Positions 1-11,936 of a stretch of DNA of 64,000 nucleotides are shown here, one piece after another. A program made the translations under genes and the position numbers. Every line of letters starts with the position of its first letter. Position 1 is the first letter of the stretch. Source of the stretch: Tanypteryx hageni (lineage: Eukaryota; Arthropoda; Insecta; Odonata; Petaluridae); NCBI GenBank assembly GCA_028673005.1, contig CM054116.1, positions 38,226,854 through 38,290,853 of the forward strand, in the 5' to 3' direction. The notes below the pieces were generated by a model. It was not told the DNA's origin, ran no database searches, and worked only from the letters and a program-made list of their open reading frames with translations.

Positions 1-1086
1 CAGTGAGGTCACATACAAATATACGAACTTGCTTTTTGGTTTTAGAGCCATGCAGTAACACTAAATTCAACTGATGCGCGTAGCAGTGAATGAAAATTGC
101 ATGCAGACAAAACTGTTTCACCAAATGTTGAACTCCTCCTTCTCGACCAGCCATCACCAAAGCGCCATCATATGTCTGACTAATAACTTTACTTTCCACA
201 TTCCACTCCTGTATCACTCCATGAATAATTTTCGATAGACCCATTACAGTTTTATCTTTGGATACGTCATAAAAGCCGACGAACCTCTCGTTTATTCTGT
301 CCTCTATACAATATCGAAAAATAATACTCATTTGACTCTTGCATGAAACATCTAACATTTCATCAGCTTGGATCGAAACGAAGGAACATTCTTGGATTTC
401 TTTCTTAATTTTTTCATTCACAACACAAGTTATGACATCAATCAAGTCATTTTGAATTTCCGGCGAGGTTCCTTTAAACACTGTAGATGACGTTAAGTGG
501 TCTCGGATTAACTGCTCCCCTTGAGCAAGCAAATGTAAGAGTTCAAGATAGTTGCCTTTGTTGTTAGAACTCTCGTCTTTTCGGTGGCCACGAAAGGGTA
601 GTTCTTGTTTGCTTAGAAATATTGTTGTTTGAATGAGATGGCTAAGAACTTGTCTATTGAATGACACTTCTTCGTTGTGTTTTATTGCAGCAAGACGTGG
701 GGCTTCTGAAAGGGTGTGCTCAATACGGGTTTTACCAAGTAACTGCAAAGATTCTTTGTTTTTCAAATGTTGTTTTGAAACTTGGTGTTTTAGTGCTTTT
801 CGATCAAAGTTTTTTATTGTATTTCATTGCACCATTCTTTGTCACCACCGAATAGAAGGCACACATAGAAATACATTGTATTGTTTATGGCGCTGGCAGT
901 AAGCCATTTGTATTTTTCATACCAGACAGTTTGAAATGTACGTTTCTGCTTATTTTCGTTTAGCACAACAGTTATTTTTGGTGTAGGTCTCTTACATTTT
1001 AACTCGCATTTTTTTTCGTAGGGAAGTGTTGAAAATGGAGTTTTATGCAAGTACTCTATTAAGTCACCACTTTCAAACTCGTTCAT
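1..1086 (-). pseudogene. hAT transposase (DUF4371/ZMYM1-like), N-terminal half, frameshifted
   Basis: Cut-and-paste transposase of the hAT group related to vertebrate ZMYM1-type proteins. The amino end (codons from 1086) holds the short region preceding a TTF-type zinc finger, with EKK..LK..RPTP and a WYEKYKWLTAS segment. That frame stops near 814. From about 810 to position 1 another frame is open and carries the DUF4371 part of the catalytic domain: SFVSIQADEMLDVS, then YDGALVMAGREGG, then HCYAHQLNLVL. These correspond to the first catalytic Asp region and the conserved C..H..HxLNL block. At least one frameshift, near 815, breaks the gene. The carboxyl end, including the hAT dimerisation domain, is outside the window. 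Confidence 0.82.
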
Positions 1087-1553
1087 AACAGCTGTTTAAT
1101 CAAAATGAATGTTGTAGTAAAAACACTTAGAAAATTATAAACACTTATACAATGAATGCACACGTGAAACCTGTACAGCAACAACACAGCACCTAATAAC
1201 CTTTCCGAGTGGTACAGTTGTGCTGGCAAGACTAGTCTCTGCCTGTCCATCACGCCTGAGTATTGAGTTAGACTCCGGGTGGAGGCAGCGCATTACGTTC
1301 TGCGCACACACGGCTGAGACTGCTCTAGTTCAGTCTCAGGGGGTTTGTCGTTCGTTCAGTCATCTCTTGCCATGTAAACAGCACTTGCATTTACTTGCTG
1401 TTTTAATTGTTCAATTCACAATTCAATTCAACAACATAATAAATACAAAGATACACTTCTACATCCGAAGAAAATTTTATATTAAATAATTTCAACTATA
1501 CAAAATTATTGGGGAGACTTAGTCTCAAAGTCTCCCCTGACGCTACGCCACTG
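1..1553 (-). mobile_element. hAT DNA transposon, 5' part, cut by window edge
   Basis: The right end reads, on the minus strand, CAGTGGCGTAGCGTCAGGGG, a typical hAT terminal inverted repeat starting CAGTGG. It is followed inward by a short palindromic stretch (GGGGAGACTTTGAGACTAAG). About 460 bp of non-coding leader separate the terminus from the transposase start at 1086. The other end lies beyond the window, so the target duplication cannot be confirmed; the candidate 8-mer is 1554-1561 (GTGCTTGG). The element sits downstream of the last visible helicase exon, probably in a later intron of that gene. The orientation is opposite to the hATs at 14-17 kb and 27.6-31.9 kb. Confidence 0.8.
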
Positions 1554-1814
1554 GTGCTTGGGTAAATATAGATGCATGTGTATGTGTAAGTGCACAAGCA
1601 TACCCTACATATGCAGGTGTGTCTGTGCCGTATAACAAAGTTTTACTGAAAATATACGAGACATTGCTTTTGGGCATTACCGTACTTGCCCAATTATAGG
1701 GCAACCTTGAATATAAGGCGACCCCTGATTTCAGAAGTCACATGAAAGAACTTTTTTTGAGATTTCATACTAAATTTTTATTCTGAAATACCAGAATGGT
1801 TACACTTAATTTTC

Positions 1815-2919
1815 AGCGTAAATACCCGCATATAATGCGCACCCTCATATAACGTGCAGGGGGGTTTTCAGCCTCGTAATCTATGATTTTTCTATATATC
1901 CGCGTATAGCACGAACAGATTTTTTTTAGTGTTACCATTCCAGAATAAAGTAGATGGTGTAATGTGGTCTAAAGCAATGATCGAATTATTGGTATTGTAT
2001 TGTTAACATAATGAAAGTGCGAAATGAAATTTTCAAATAACGTTCCAAAAGAACGTCAGCTAACTCACTCATTACATACTCTATGTTTACTTACAATGTG
2101 ATATTAGGACATACACAATAAAGCGAATTATATTAATTTCAGAGTATGGCATATGACATTGTTTGAGCTAATAAAATGAAGAAATGACGATAATCCTATG
2201 TTTTTTACATAAGTTTTTGTCATGCCTGAGATGGATGGGTTCGCCCAACCTTCAGTTTTACCCTTATTAGAACACTCTGGAGCATGTAAAAACGATAGCA
2301 AATAACCATAATTAACTACGGACTCTAAGAATCAAGAATAAATTGCGTATTAATCCTGAGATTGGCTCGTCATTATGCTAACAAAAGGAAAGGTGAGTTA
2401 CAATGTAGCAAATCATATACAGTGAAATGTGAGAATACGTGGAATGAATTGTCCACGGATGTTATTATAAAAGGTTTTAAGAAATGTTGCATCAGTAATA
2501 GTTTAGATGGTAGTGAAGATGATATGGTGTGGGAGGACGACGATGACAGCGCCATGGCAACAGAGGATACAAAAGATACTGAAGATGACGATTCCAATAA
2601 CAACATCGAAGAAAAATGGTCCAGTGACGAAGAATTTCTTAGCTTTTAAAATGAATAAATACTGAATTAATTCTTTTCATATCAAATTAATGTATGTTTA
2701 TAGAATTAGTTAATAAATTTTTACTATTTTCTATCTTACTTTTCGTAAAAATCACCAATAAAAATGAGGATACCCGGGCAGTAATTAATGTGCCGAAATT
2801 GTGGAAATATCAGGTCAAATGAAAATAGAAAGATTATGTACCCTCGTATAACATGTATCCTAATTTTTAACTCAAATATTTCGAAAAAAAGTGTGCATTA
2901 TATGCGGGTATTTACGGTA
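1815..2919 (+). mobile_element. Inner Tigger/pogo-like transposon, internally deleted
   Basis: Inverted terminal repeats share GTAAATACCCGCATATAATG followed by GCAC or CAC, reading inward from both ends; about 25 bp match with one or two differences. The interior holds only the last part of a transposase ORF (2362-2649), so most of the gene has been lost. It lies inside the element at 1678-3212, so it inserted later. Confidence 0.75.
2362..2649 (+). pseudogene. Tigger/pogo-like transposase, C-terminal fragment
   Basis: The 95-codon ORF ends a DDE transposase of the pogo/Tigger (jerky) family. The recognisable block is TWNELSTDVIIKGFKKCCIS followed by N-S-L-D-G-S-E-D-D and an acidic tail rich in D, E and T. 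That matches the usual end of Tigger transposases (W..I....I..SFKKCGI.N..DG.ED). No helix-turn-helix or catalytic Asp residues are present. The ATG at 2362 is probably just an internal Met. The second-strand ORF over the same bases is a shadow. Confidence 0.75.
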
Positions 2920-3405
2920 TAATTGCGATAAGATTAATGAATAATTACAATAAAATATGCCCATTTATTGACTTCCAGTGATTATTATATTAGCTCTAAT
3001 GCAGGAGAAATTTGGCAGCTGCATGTGCCATAAGCATAATACTACCTTCTAAGGGTGGAATAGAATATAGAACATAGAGGATTGAATTAAGTGGGAAACG
3101 AGAGGGAGAGGAGAAATAGAAAATATCTTCTATCCTGATTATAAGGCGAGTATGAATTTGTCGGCTTACATTTTAGAAAAAGATTTTACCTTATCATTGG
3201 GCAAATATGGTATTTTGAAATAAATATTGGTTTAAGTAATTCAAGGGGCTGAAGTTAAAAAATAATCATATTTCAAATTAAATATACTAAAAAAACACAA
3301 AACCCTATTTTGTTGGCTGGGAGATGTTAATGACTTCGGATTATCTGATAGAGAGTTTATAAGTTAATCCATAAATAATTATTATCAAGGTATATTCCCA
3401 AATAC

Positions 3406-3555
3406 CTTTGGCTAATTTTTCTGCTTCAGCTTTCCTGTTGGCTCCACCCATTAATAGTCCATAAGTGTGATGATGATATTTCATTAGATCCTTCAAAACA
3501 CCATATGTTTGCATTGAAAGTTCTCTTGTAGGTGAAATAACTATACATCCAGTGC
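3406..3555 (-). CDS. DDX18: DDX18/pitchoune RNA helicase, exon with motif Ia
   Basis: Exon of an ATP-dependent DEAD-box RNA helicase of the DDX18/Has1 family, a nucleolar factor for large-subunit rRNA processing. It has a CAG acceptor before GCACTGG and a donor AAAG|GTATTT. It encodes [16 protein letters not shown] (motif Ia), then [20 protein letters not shown] and [14 protein letters not shown] (the GG motif area). Joined to the exon ending at 11937 it gives RNGTG without a frame break. It enters in phase 1 and leaves in phase 1. Exons for DEAD, SAT and the second RecA lobe are not visible to the left and must lie past the hAT element and the window edge. Confidence 0.88.
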
Positions 3556-5574
3556 CTGAAATAAGTGAAGATACAGAATTATTAATAAAAGGTCACTATT
3601 ACCACATGAGATTCACTGGCTATGGACGGACCTTAAGTTCTTCCAAAGAACAGTAATGTTGATATGCATTTAAATCCAAATTTCTAAAGCGAGTGAATCC
3701 TTACAACATAAGAAACACCATGTGTAACAGGAAAACAAAACAACTTTGTATTCCCATATCCATGCTGAAAGTATGTATCAAGATGCTGGCAGAATTTTAA
3801 GTATAGCCTAAGATCTTTAAGATAAACCCCAGATTCCAAGAAAAAAATGGGTTAACCCTCTAAGAGGAGTGGACTCTATTTGGTGGTTAAAACCTTGACT
3901 CTTCAATATCACTTTATCTCCTCTGTCACTTATAGCTCCACAACAATAAAGACATTTTGAAGAAATAGCAAAATAATTTTGGGCCTAGAGTTTAAGGGAA
4001 CCTGCAATAAACCATGCAGAATAAAACACTTTTACTCTTCTTCCTAAACACATTAGTCCTCTGCCAACTGTGGTTAACACCTTGTGTATCGGATGTAATT
4101 CCCTGTACTACGCTTGTTTTCCAGGCATTTCTCATAATCTCAAAAATTATTTGCATGAAATTGGAAAAATAAGCATTATTTGACTCGCAATCCTTTATTG
4201 ATGTGCAGGCTCCTGAATCCATTTAGTACTTATTTAGGGTATTATATTTCTGAAATAGCTGCCTTTATGCAAAGGAGCTCCACAGAATTTACAATAATAT
4301 AGTTTTTTTTCTGTGAACAGAACGCACACTGTTTATAGTTGGATATACATCCGAGTCATCTGAATTTTCATCTGAACTAGACAAATATCCATTATTCACA
4401 CTGGGAAATCTGACAAACACATAATTCATTTAAAATATCGCCTCCACAAAGATAGCAATGTCTTTCACTGTGTACATGATGGAAACTGAAAATGAAAACA
4501 AGGGAATTCAAAAGACAAATGAATAACTAAATCTGCTATGAAAATGGAAAAAAAAATGGAACTGAAAGAATCCCAGATTCATTAGCCAAGTGTACAAATA
4601 GCGTTGGATAGTTAGAAGACCATGGAAAATCTAGTCGATGGTGTTAGTGCTCAAAAAACGAGAATTCTCGTGAGCGGTATGCAACAGCTGGCACATGAAA
4701 TATGAGAATTCTTGTGACCGGTACACAAGGTATTAATAAATTGTACACCATTTTACCAAGACCAAGGGCAAAAGCTTTCATTTAACGAAACCAGGTTCAG
4801 ATTTTTAGTCGACTGAGATTTGTTGATAAATCAACACAATGAGAGAAAAGAAGATAATTTTGCATTTCCAAGTAAAAAATCAAGGTCAACTCATACATGA
4901 GCTGAGTTTTTTTATGACGCTGTTATACAAGAATTCACCAAGAAAGATTGCAGGTTGGATTTCATTAACAAAAAAGGTGAATAATACCTCTTTGTGTGTT
5001 TCTTTTTTCTTTTGGAGATATGTTAAATTGGTATTTTATTATAGCATAACCTACTTGAAAATCCACTGTATGCCACTGCTATGCAATGCCAAGTATTGAA
5101 AGCAAATTGGCTAAGGAATGTGACTATTTGGATTTGATATAAAAACTTAACTAAAACAAAAATTCAATAGATTTACATAACACAATCTGTACATTTGTAT
5201 TTTGTATAATAAAATTTTTGATATGAAATAAATATATGAGAGTATATATTGATATTAGCCTTCTGAAAACAACCATGTAGCATTAATTTTCCTTATGTTT
5301 TTGTATTCCATTATTTTATGTACAGTCATTGAAAAAAAAATGAACCATGAATAAATCGCCCCATGAATGCAGGCTTCCCAGCAACTCGGGAAAATAAATG
5401 TGGCAATGCTGAGCATGGTATGAGGGAGAGAGTGAAAAAAGGGGGAAGGGTAAAGGATGCTTCGCCATAAAATCAAAGAACTCGATCTTCCATCCTCAAG
5501 GCAGACTCCACTTCCCTCTTGCTAAATTACTCCAACCTCTCCTCTCTCAACCCTTCCACCTCTATCTCCTCTCC
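3556..5574. other. Helicase intron, no gene seen
   Basis: AT-rich sequence inside the 8.4 kb helicase intron. Short ORFs here are not supported by any recognisable domain. The only structure noticed is the two-unit repeat near 4.7 kb. Confidence 0.6.
4658..4729 (+). repeat. Two-unit 44-bp direct repeat around an EcoRI-like palindrome
   Basis: The motif GAGAATTCTYGTGASCGGTA occurs twice with a 44-bp offset (4660 and 4704). The first copy carries the palindrome CGAGAATTCTCG. No coding role is visible. Confidence 0.5.
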
Positions 5575-5955
5575 TTCAACTAGCAGTTTATATCTAGCCT
5601 GCAGTCTACGTTCCTCTAATGAAGCCCAATTAAGATTTTCTATTAACGGCATTACGCTTTGTTTATTATTGAAGTTTCTCATTAAGAACCTAGCTGCCCT
5701 GAGCTGCACCTTTTCTATCTCTTTAGAGTCCCTTTTCGTAAGGATCCTACACAACGGACGGGTATTCGATCTGCGGTCAAACCAAGGATAACTAACATCA
5801 TTCCTTCACTTTTTTGGAGCTACTTCGAACTATTCTCCCTATAAAGGCCACCTTTATATTAGCGGCACCTATCATTCAGCGAATGTGGTTGTCCCACAAG
5901 AGATCACGATGAATCCTGACTCATAGATATTTAACTGAATCTGAAAATGGAATTT
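5575..5955 (-). pseudogene. CR1-like LINE fragment (end of reverse transcriptase ORF)
   Basis: This piece aligns by eye, base for base over long runs, with 59535-59920 of the better-preserved LINE in this window. Shared sequence includes TTCGAACTATTCTCCCTATA and GTTCCTCTAA. The best frame reads KEIEKVQLRAARF, then LIENLNWASLEERRLQAR, the carboxyl end of a CR1/Jockey-type ORF2. Indels and stops break it. It is 5'-truncated, as is usual for LINE copies. Confidence 0.75.
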
Positions 5956-6802
5956 GATTTTCTATTTTTTTTTCGATAAAAATGTATTTAACAAAACATA
6001 TGCTATTTGATTAGTTCTACAAATTAACTTTAAAGACTTTTGTTATAAGTGATATTTGACAAGATACAATGAAAAGCTCATTTTTTGTCACCAGTCAAGT
6101 GGAACTCCCGATTAGGGTACGTAAACCATTTATATCATTTTCTTATTTTCTTTGCCCTTATGTCCTAAATACCAAATTTCATAAACATTCGTCCAGTAAT
6201 TTCACAGATGAAACATGCGGACAAGCGTATCTGTCGTTTGTACTCTCAATTCTGAAGTTCTTCCAAATGTCTGACATGGCTTTTTTGTTAAGATTCACAA
6301 TAAATCGGTTAAATTTAAAAATTATCCGCAGGGTATCTATACAAAATTACTACACAACTAAATAAAACTTATTTCTGTTAATAGGTTATAGTAACACTTT
6401 AAACTGATGGATTTGACTCAAGACATTGCTTGAATTTTTACATTATAAAACCATGCAGCCACAAACCATATAGAACACCGGAAATTCAGAACCCATCATT
6501 TAATTTTTTGATAGATATTTTTGCGCAACTATCATTAGTTGAACTGATTCGTCGTCCTGATTTTTGTACAAGCTACAAAGCTCTTTTACCTCATAAATAA
6601 TGGAAAGTCAGACTTACTTATCCCCTTTGAAACTAATAACACATCCAGCATAAAAATATATTTTACGATGTCATCAATATATGTATCGAAAATCGAATGC
6701 CGTCGGGGAAAAATATGGCAGAGTGAGGCAGTCGCTTTTCGGGTAGCACCTGCTTCCGAGTCACAATCGTTTTTAGGTGTTCTTTACAATAAGTAAAAAA
6801 AT

Positions 6803-6876
6803 AATGCCGTCGTGTCCGTCCATCTGTCCACATGTTTCATCTCATAAACTACTGAGCGGACGTTGATGAAATTTGG
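6803..6876 (+). repeat. Dispersed-repeat-like stretch (GTCCGTC...TGATGAAATTTGG)
   Basis: The run GTCCGTCCATCTGTCCACA, followed about 20 bp later by CTACTGAGCGGACG and TTGATGAAATTTGG, resembles a motif found in many insect repeats. Which element it belongs to cannot be decided from one copy. Confidence 0.3.
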
Positions 6877-6915
6877 TAATTAGGACATAGGTGCAAAGAA
6901 ACTAAGAAAATTATA

Positions 6916-7220
6916 TACAGTAAAACCTCTACCTTACAAACTCCCAGTTAACGTACACCTCTGAATAATGAACAAATGAGGTCAGTCCCGCCAAACTCCT
7001 ATTTAAAAGCACACGTAAATACCTCTTTACAACGAACTCCCACACTATGAAAACTTTTGAATAACGAAGGGAAAAATTGTCCCTTCTACTTATATTTACC
7101 TCTCCAGAACGAAATTTCACTTGGTTTTTTTAATTGCGTGCAGAAAATGATTGAAAATACAGTGGGCCAATTAGAGTTAAGCTTTGAACAAGCCAATCAG
7201 AGCATGTCTTATGTTGGTAC
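6916..7220 (+). mobile_element. Tigger/pogo-like end fragment
   Basis: Begins TACAGTAAAACCTCTACCTT and continues with units of the type 'cctc..aataacgaa', which is typical of the terminal region of Tigger-like elements. The opposite terminus was not found, so this is a fragment. The string GAGGTCAGTCCCGCCAA in it recurs, with one change, near 25.12 kb. Confidence 0.4.
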
Positions 7221-10080
7221 ATCCTATTTCCGGTCTTGCTGAGTAAGCATCATCGCATCATTGACGTGCGTCCTAGGTGTGAGAAGGTGTTTTCTACATA
7301 AAGGTGATCCTGTTCTTTAAGGAGTTTCACGACATTTCTGCTCTTACTCTGCTACTTTTCGAATTAAGTTTATATTTTATCAGCTCATGTGGCCATGCTT
7401 TCCAGAAACTGGATCACCTGAATATTGTCTTAAAATCATTAACCGCTACAATACCAGGAAATCTCATGGTAAATTAACCCGTAAATGCCATCAGATGTAC
7501 TATTACGTCCTGCGAAAGCTGTCCAATCAGCTATCAGACGTACCATTATGTCCTGCATCAGTCATAACTTCTTTTATCTTCTGACACTAGAGACTTCTTT
7601 AAATCTAAATAACCTTTATATATTTTGAAAGAGAAAGCTTTGTACTTCCTATCTATGCTTGTCGCGTATTTTTTTCCTGTTTTAAAAAATATATAATCAA
7701 CGTTGAATTTTGCTATGAAATTTTCAATTTTGCTATGATATGACGGTGTTTTTCCGTATAAAAATCGCTTTTTAATGTGGCAAGGAAACTTTCCTTGGTG
7801 TTTGAAATGCAATGTAGCAATTGTGTATCTTTTCAAAGGAGACCACGATTTTTCTCCTCTTTTTTCTTGGTGGAGCCATTTGGCTTATGCCATGCGACAA
7901 AGGTCTTCGTCAGCATGTAAAAAAAGAAAGGAAAATGCCTTATTAGAAATGTTTACGATGCAATTCATGAAGAATGGAATTGGGTTAAGTAAAATCATTT
8001 CGGTAAACATTCGCTTTCATGACCGCGCGATCCTTCGTTCCTCGCTGCATAGGCGAGCGTCAACGCCAACCAATATCTGTTATTTCATCCTCTTCGAGGT
8101 GGTTCGGATTACTAAGGTTTTTTGCATCCCCAAAGCAAGTTAGTTGAGAAGGAGCCTTTGTTCTTTTCGGAGAGGGATTGCGAGAAATTGTGTACATCTA
8201 TTTGTTTAGTTTTGTGATAGAATTTTAGTTTTTACCACTGACCTACGGGCTTTCGGTTTCTAAAGTTGACACATAAATACCCGAGGAAAGGGAACCCTCA
8301 AAATTGGGTTCCTTTTCTTGGTCATCTGAAAGAAGATGTAGGGTTTGTTTTCCTCTTCAGGTAAGGGCTTTCTCTGTTGTGCTAGCTAGTGGGACCAAAG
8401 CAACGATGAAGCGAGTGGGCAAGAAGAGGACACGTCATCAAAAATCACGAACAGCGAAGCTCTTCCATATATTTACACAATATTTTACTAGAAGTGTTTA
8501 CTAAACTATAAGGCATTTCTTGCTGAATCCAATTACCCATGTGTAAATTTTCTAAAAATATTTGGCAAGGACTCATAAGCTAGTTTAACTTTTGAAAGTT
8601 TTCCGTGTTTTGCATCTAAATTAATTTCTGATGTATTCATCGTCATATCTCCCTTTCCAATGAACGAAATGTAATCATTTCTTCTAGGTGACTTTTGTAA
8701 TGACCAAGAATAATGACTATATAACTAAAACATTTATATTATAAATAAATCGTCTTCTAATAAATCAGTAATACTACATTTACTTAAAAATTATCCAGTC
8801 AGGACATGAAAAAGTTGAGACACGTAAAACTTTTCTCCTAATTGGTTTAGATGGGTAGATTCGTAGAATAACGCGCACCGGAAAATTAGCGATTGTTGTA
8901 CATTCTCTTCTACTGCAACAATGTTTGTTTGTAATATATGTTACGAAAAATGGATATTTACAAATTTCATGTTTTTTGTAAATCCACAAAAAAATCAGAA
9001 AAATCGAGAGAAAACTTATCAAGTTATGATTTTTTTAAATTTCTCGAACGTTTTTGTAATGCAATCGTGAAAATTTAAAAACCTCATCTGGCCATATGGG
9101 TGGGATTTAATAAATCTCCTCTGGGCTTGAGGGGTTAAGGAGCAATAATCATTAATCTCACTGTAGATTTATGCATGGTAGCCAGATTCCATTTTAAAAA
9201 ATCAGGAAGTGTACTTAAAATACTGCGCATATTTGCTATTACTATGAGGCCAAAATTGCTGAGATTTATTAATGGGTAATTTATTTTGTTAGTTGTTTAA
9301 CACATTCAATGCGGAGAATGCAGGACTTTCTCTTCAGGGGCTGAGGATGCAACCATGCTCTACATTAAAATCTTACTGTTTGTGGGCAATGATCACCTCC
9401 ACGAATTTGTTTACAAAGCCTTCTTGCGATTCATTCATTTTTCACTCTGCATTTTCTTCTACACTATAAATATTTTAAGTGCCTGTCATTGTGCTTTTCA
9501 CGTCGTCTGTGCACTACGTGTTCTTATGGGAGAATCGCTATTCCATGTCATTTCCCTATACTGCTAATGCTCAGAATATTCAATTCATGCAAAATCTGTA
9601 TTTTTGTCATTTTTGGCATAATTACTCACTTAAAAACCCAACGAAGGAGGAGAAATTAACAAAATGAGTAAGAAAATAAACAATACTTTTTTAACCTGAA
9701 AAATGGTTAAACAATAATTTCTGCATTTTCATCGAAACTTACGAGTTTCTTCCGCCGCATTCATAATTGAAAGACCAAATCTCACAGTCTAATCGCTGAA
9801 ATCACACGAAAATTTTTCTGTAGCTTTTGCATGTGTTCCATAAGCCACACATATCATTAAAAGGAACAAGCAATTCATTGTTGATAAAAATTAAATAATA
9901 ATACCGAACGAGGCTCTCAAATTCTACATCAGTGCACAAAATTTTCACTCTTGCTAACTTTACGTACTATTAGGAATAGGTAGGCATTGTATGTGTATGA
10001 AATGGTGAGAAAAGATTCAAGTTATTTCTGAAGGTAGAATGAACTCGATAGCTTCATTGGTTTTCGAGATATTGGATTTT
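7221..10080. other. Helicase intron, no gene seen
   Basis: AT-rich intron. ORFs up to 122 codons occur, but none shows a recognisable domain, a consistent splice context or a composition unlike chance. Sequences near 9.12 kb contain GGGGTTAAGG, a possible piggyBac-type TTAA footprint, but no matching partner is convincing. Confidence 0.5.
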
Positions 10081-10745
10081 ACATTTGAGGACGAGAAAGT
10101 TCTGCTCCCTCGTCAGAACTTTTTCTCATGCCACGAAACATTGACCAAAGAGACTACTACTCTTTCCAATCTTCTGTTTGGGGACTTGTCTACACTGATG
10201 AATCATGGGTGAACGTTGGGATTTCAGTAAGCAAAGCTTGGAAAGAAATGAGAATTTGGAGTTCTTGACAGGCGTTTTTGAGGTGTTTAAGCAGAGGACC
10301 TAGGGGGCCGACGGGCCACGCACCTCATTTTGCATTAGTTCAGGCTGGAAACGAGAATGGCTTTGTAGAGGGATCCTTTCTTCATCATCATCTTCGTCTC
10401 AAAATATTTCATCGGAATCTCTGGTCGAGAATCCTCCATGCGATCAACCAGGTCCTTCTGATTTACCCAGCAGTGATTTGGTAGAAACTCTCCCTTTCAG
10501 CGATGATAGTGAATTACTGAGGTATGTATATTTATTTCTTTGTTACTTTATTCAAGAACAATCTATCCGAACCATATGCGAATGACTTTCCATCCAGCAG
10601 ATGTTCGTTTTCCAGCATATGTATTGAAGCTCATGCGCAAAGTTGAAGTCCCCAAACAGAAGATTGGAAAAAGAGAAATTTAAGTGTCTTTGGCATGCGA
10701 AAAAGTTCCGACGAGGCGGCAGAAGTTTCTCACTGTGATGCAAGG
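10081..10745. repeat. Inverted pair of decayed Tc1-like fragments
   Basis: Left arm about 10093-10187, right arm about 10645-10741 in opposite orientation. Matching blocks include CCAATCTTCTGTTTGGGGAC against its complement at about 10647-10666, and GAACTTTTTC with GAGAAA.TTCTG on both arms. The arms are diverged, so this is old. A central part of about 450 bp separates them. Confidence 0.6.
10187..10380 (+). pseudogene. Tc1/mariner-superfamily transposase remnant (DDE_3-like)
   Basis: The reading GLVYTDESWVN, followed by VSKAWKE and, after indels, LVQAGNENGFVEG, matches the first catalytic Asp region and the GS/NENGF block of IS630-Tc1-like transposases found in many insects. Frame changes lie between the blocks. 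The second catalytic Asp and the Glu are not recognisable. A related, more decayed copy lies on the other strand at about 10552-10745. Confidence 0.55.
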
Positions 10746-11505
10746 ATGTTTTCTTAGGTTCTGAAACAAACCTTTCCAAGCTGCAAACAACACTAGCAAT
10801 ATAAAGTGGCAACATTTCTTTTTGTAAATAGGTTCTAAATACGCGGCAGAAATTCTTACATTACAAGATGATAGCAATTCAAAGCGATAATACTTCTTTC
10901 GGTTGTAAGGTTTATGGTCACTTTCCCATCCTCTCCCTCACCCATGTACACCATTGCCAGATTTCACATTATCTCAGGAGTTTGTCAAGAAGCCAGAATT
11001 CACGGGGCCCCACCTGTTGTTTTGTCCGTAGCTGTACTTTCATTTTTGCCAAATAAACATTGATAATTAATATTAATCTACTTTTTGAAGGCTGGTCCTG
11101 GCTAAATAATAACTAATCTTCTGAAGGAGAGACAGGAAGGAGGAAATATGCAGCTCTCAAAAACAGTTGAAGGTTTGAGGAATTATATTTGGAAGTATTG
11201 GTTTTACCAGTCTTCTTTGGATTTGAGGGTGGATTTCCCATAGCATAGCTGTGGTCATTAGCTCTTATTGAGTTGCAAGTGTTCTAGGCTGTAAGGGAAG
11301 GGACTACTGTTCCTTTTCTTGGGAATTGTTACTACTTTTAGCACTTTTCTAAAAAATCGCTAATATATTCAGTTTTTCTGCTCAGGCAATATCTCTAGGA
11401 TCCTGTAACCTGGCTTAATCAAATTTTCAGGATATACTTTTGAAAATACATCACAGTAGGGAAAAATCAGAAAGAAAATATGCTGGAAAATCAGATACTC
11501 TAAAG

Positions 11506-11821
11506 CAGGCATGTCAAATTGGCAGCCCTTTATGTTTCTTATTGTGGCCTGAATGGTAACTAATGTCCTTACAAAATCGTTTGAGATTTTATATGCATAC
11601 ATTATTTTTATATAATGGAGGTGAGATTTCTTCATAGTTATTGAGGTAGAATAGAACATGTATCTTAAATTATTGTTTTTAATTGCACATCAGATGTCCA
11701 ACTTTCTAGAATTGTCTATTTTGCCAATCCTGGCCATAATTAAATGACAAATCATAATGTGGCCCTTTTATAACATCCATCATATCAATGTGGCCCTGCC
11801 TCCTCTAGTTTAACATGCCTG
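11506..11821. mobile_element. hAT-type MITE
   Basis: Ends are CAGGCATGTCAAAT on the left and, read inward from the right, CAGGCATGTTAAACT. The interior has the 'TGTGGCCCT' words common in hAT MITEs. Candidate 8-bp target duplications are CTCTAAAG (11498-11505) and CTCTAAGC (11822-11829), matching at 6 of 8 positions. It is non-coding and sits in the helicase intron about 115 bp from the exon at 11937. Confidence 0.7.
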
Positions 11822-11936
11822 CTCTAAGCGATTCAAACCAGCAAACCAAGCGTTCCTAACTAAAAAATTAAAGTTTTCTTAAAATATAGCTATAAAATAA
11901 GAGTACAAAATAAAATAATTTGTAAACACCACTGAC

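Larger units (their letters stand above)
1678..3212. mobile_element. Outer Tigger/pogo-type MITE split by a second element
   Basis: The ends form imperfect inverted repeats, TACCRTAYTTGCCCAAT, reading inward from 1678 and from 3212. The left arm continues GGGCAACCTTGAATATAAGG, which strongly resembles the right end of the Tigger fragment at 23440-23505 (CAACCTTGAATATAA..CGACCC). So both belong to one family. Removing the inner element at 1815-2919 leaves an outer element of about 430 bp, which is MITE-sized and non-coding. Flanking TA is expected for this superfamily and is present at both ends. Confidence 0.6.

Noticed and set aside
3852..9140. piggyBac-like pair TTAACCCTCTAAGAGG and GAGGGGTTAAGG as ends of one element
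   Set aside because: Beyond TTAACCC the ends do not match well and the interval contains other elements; insufficient evidence.
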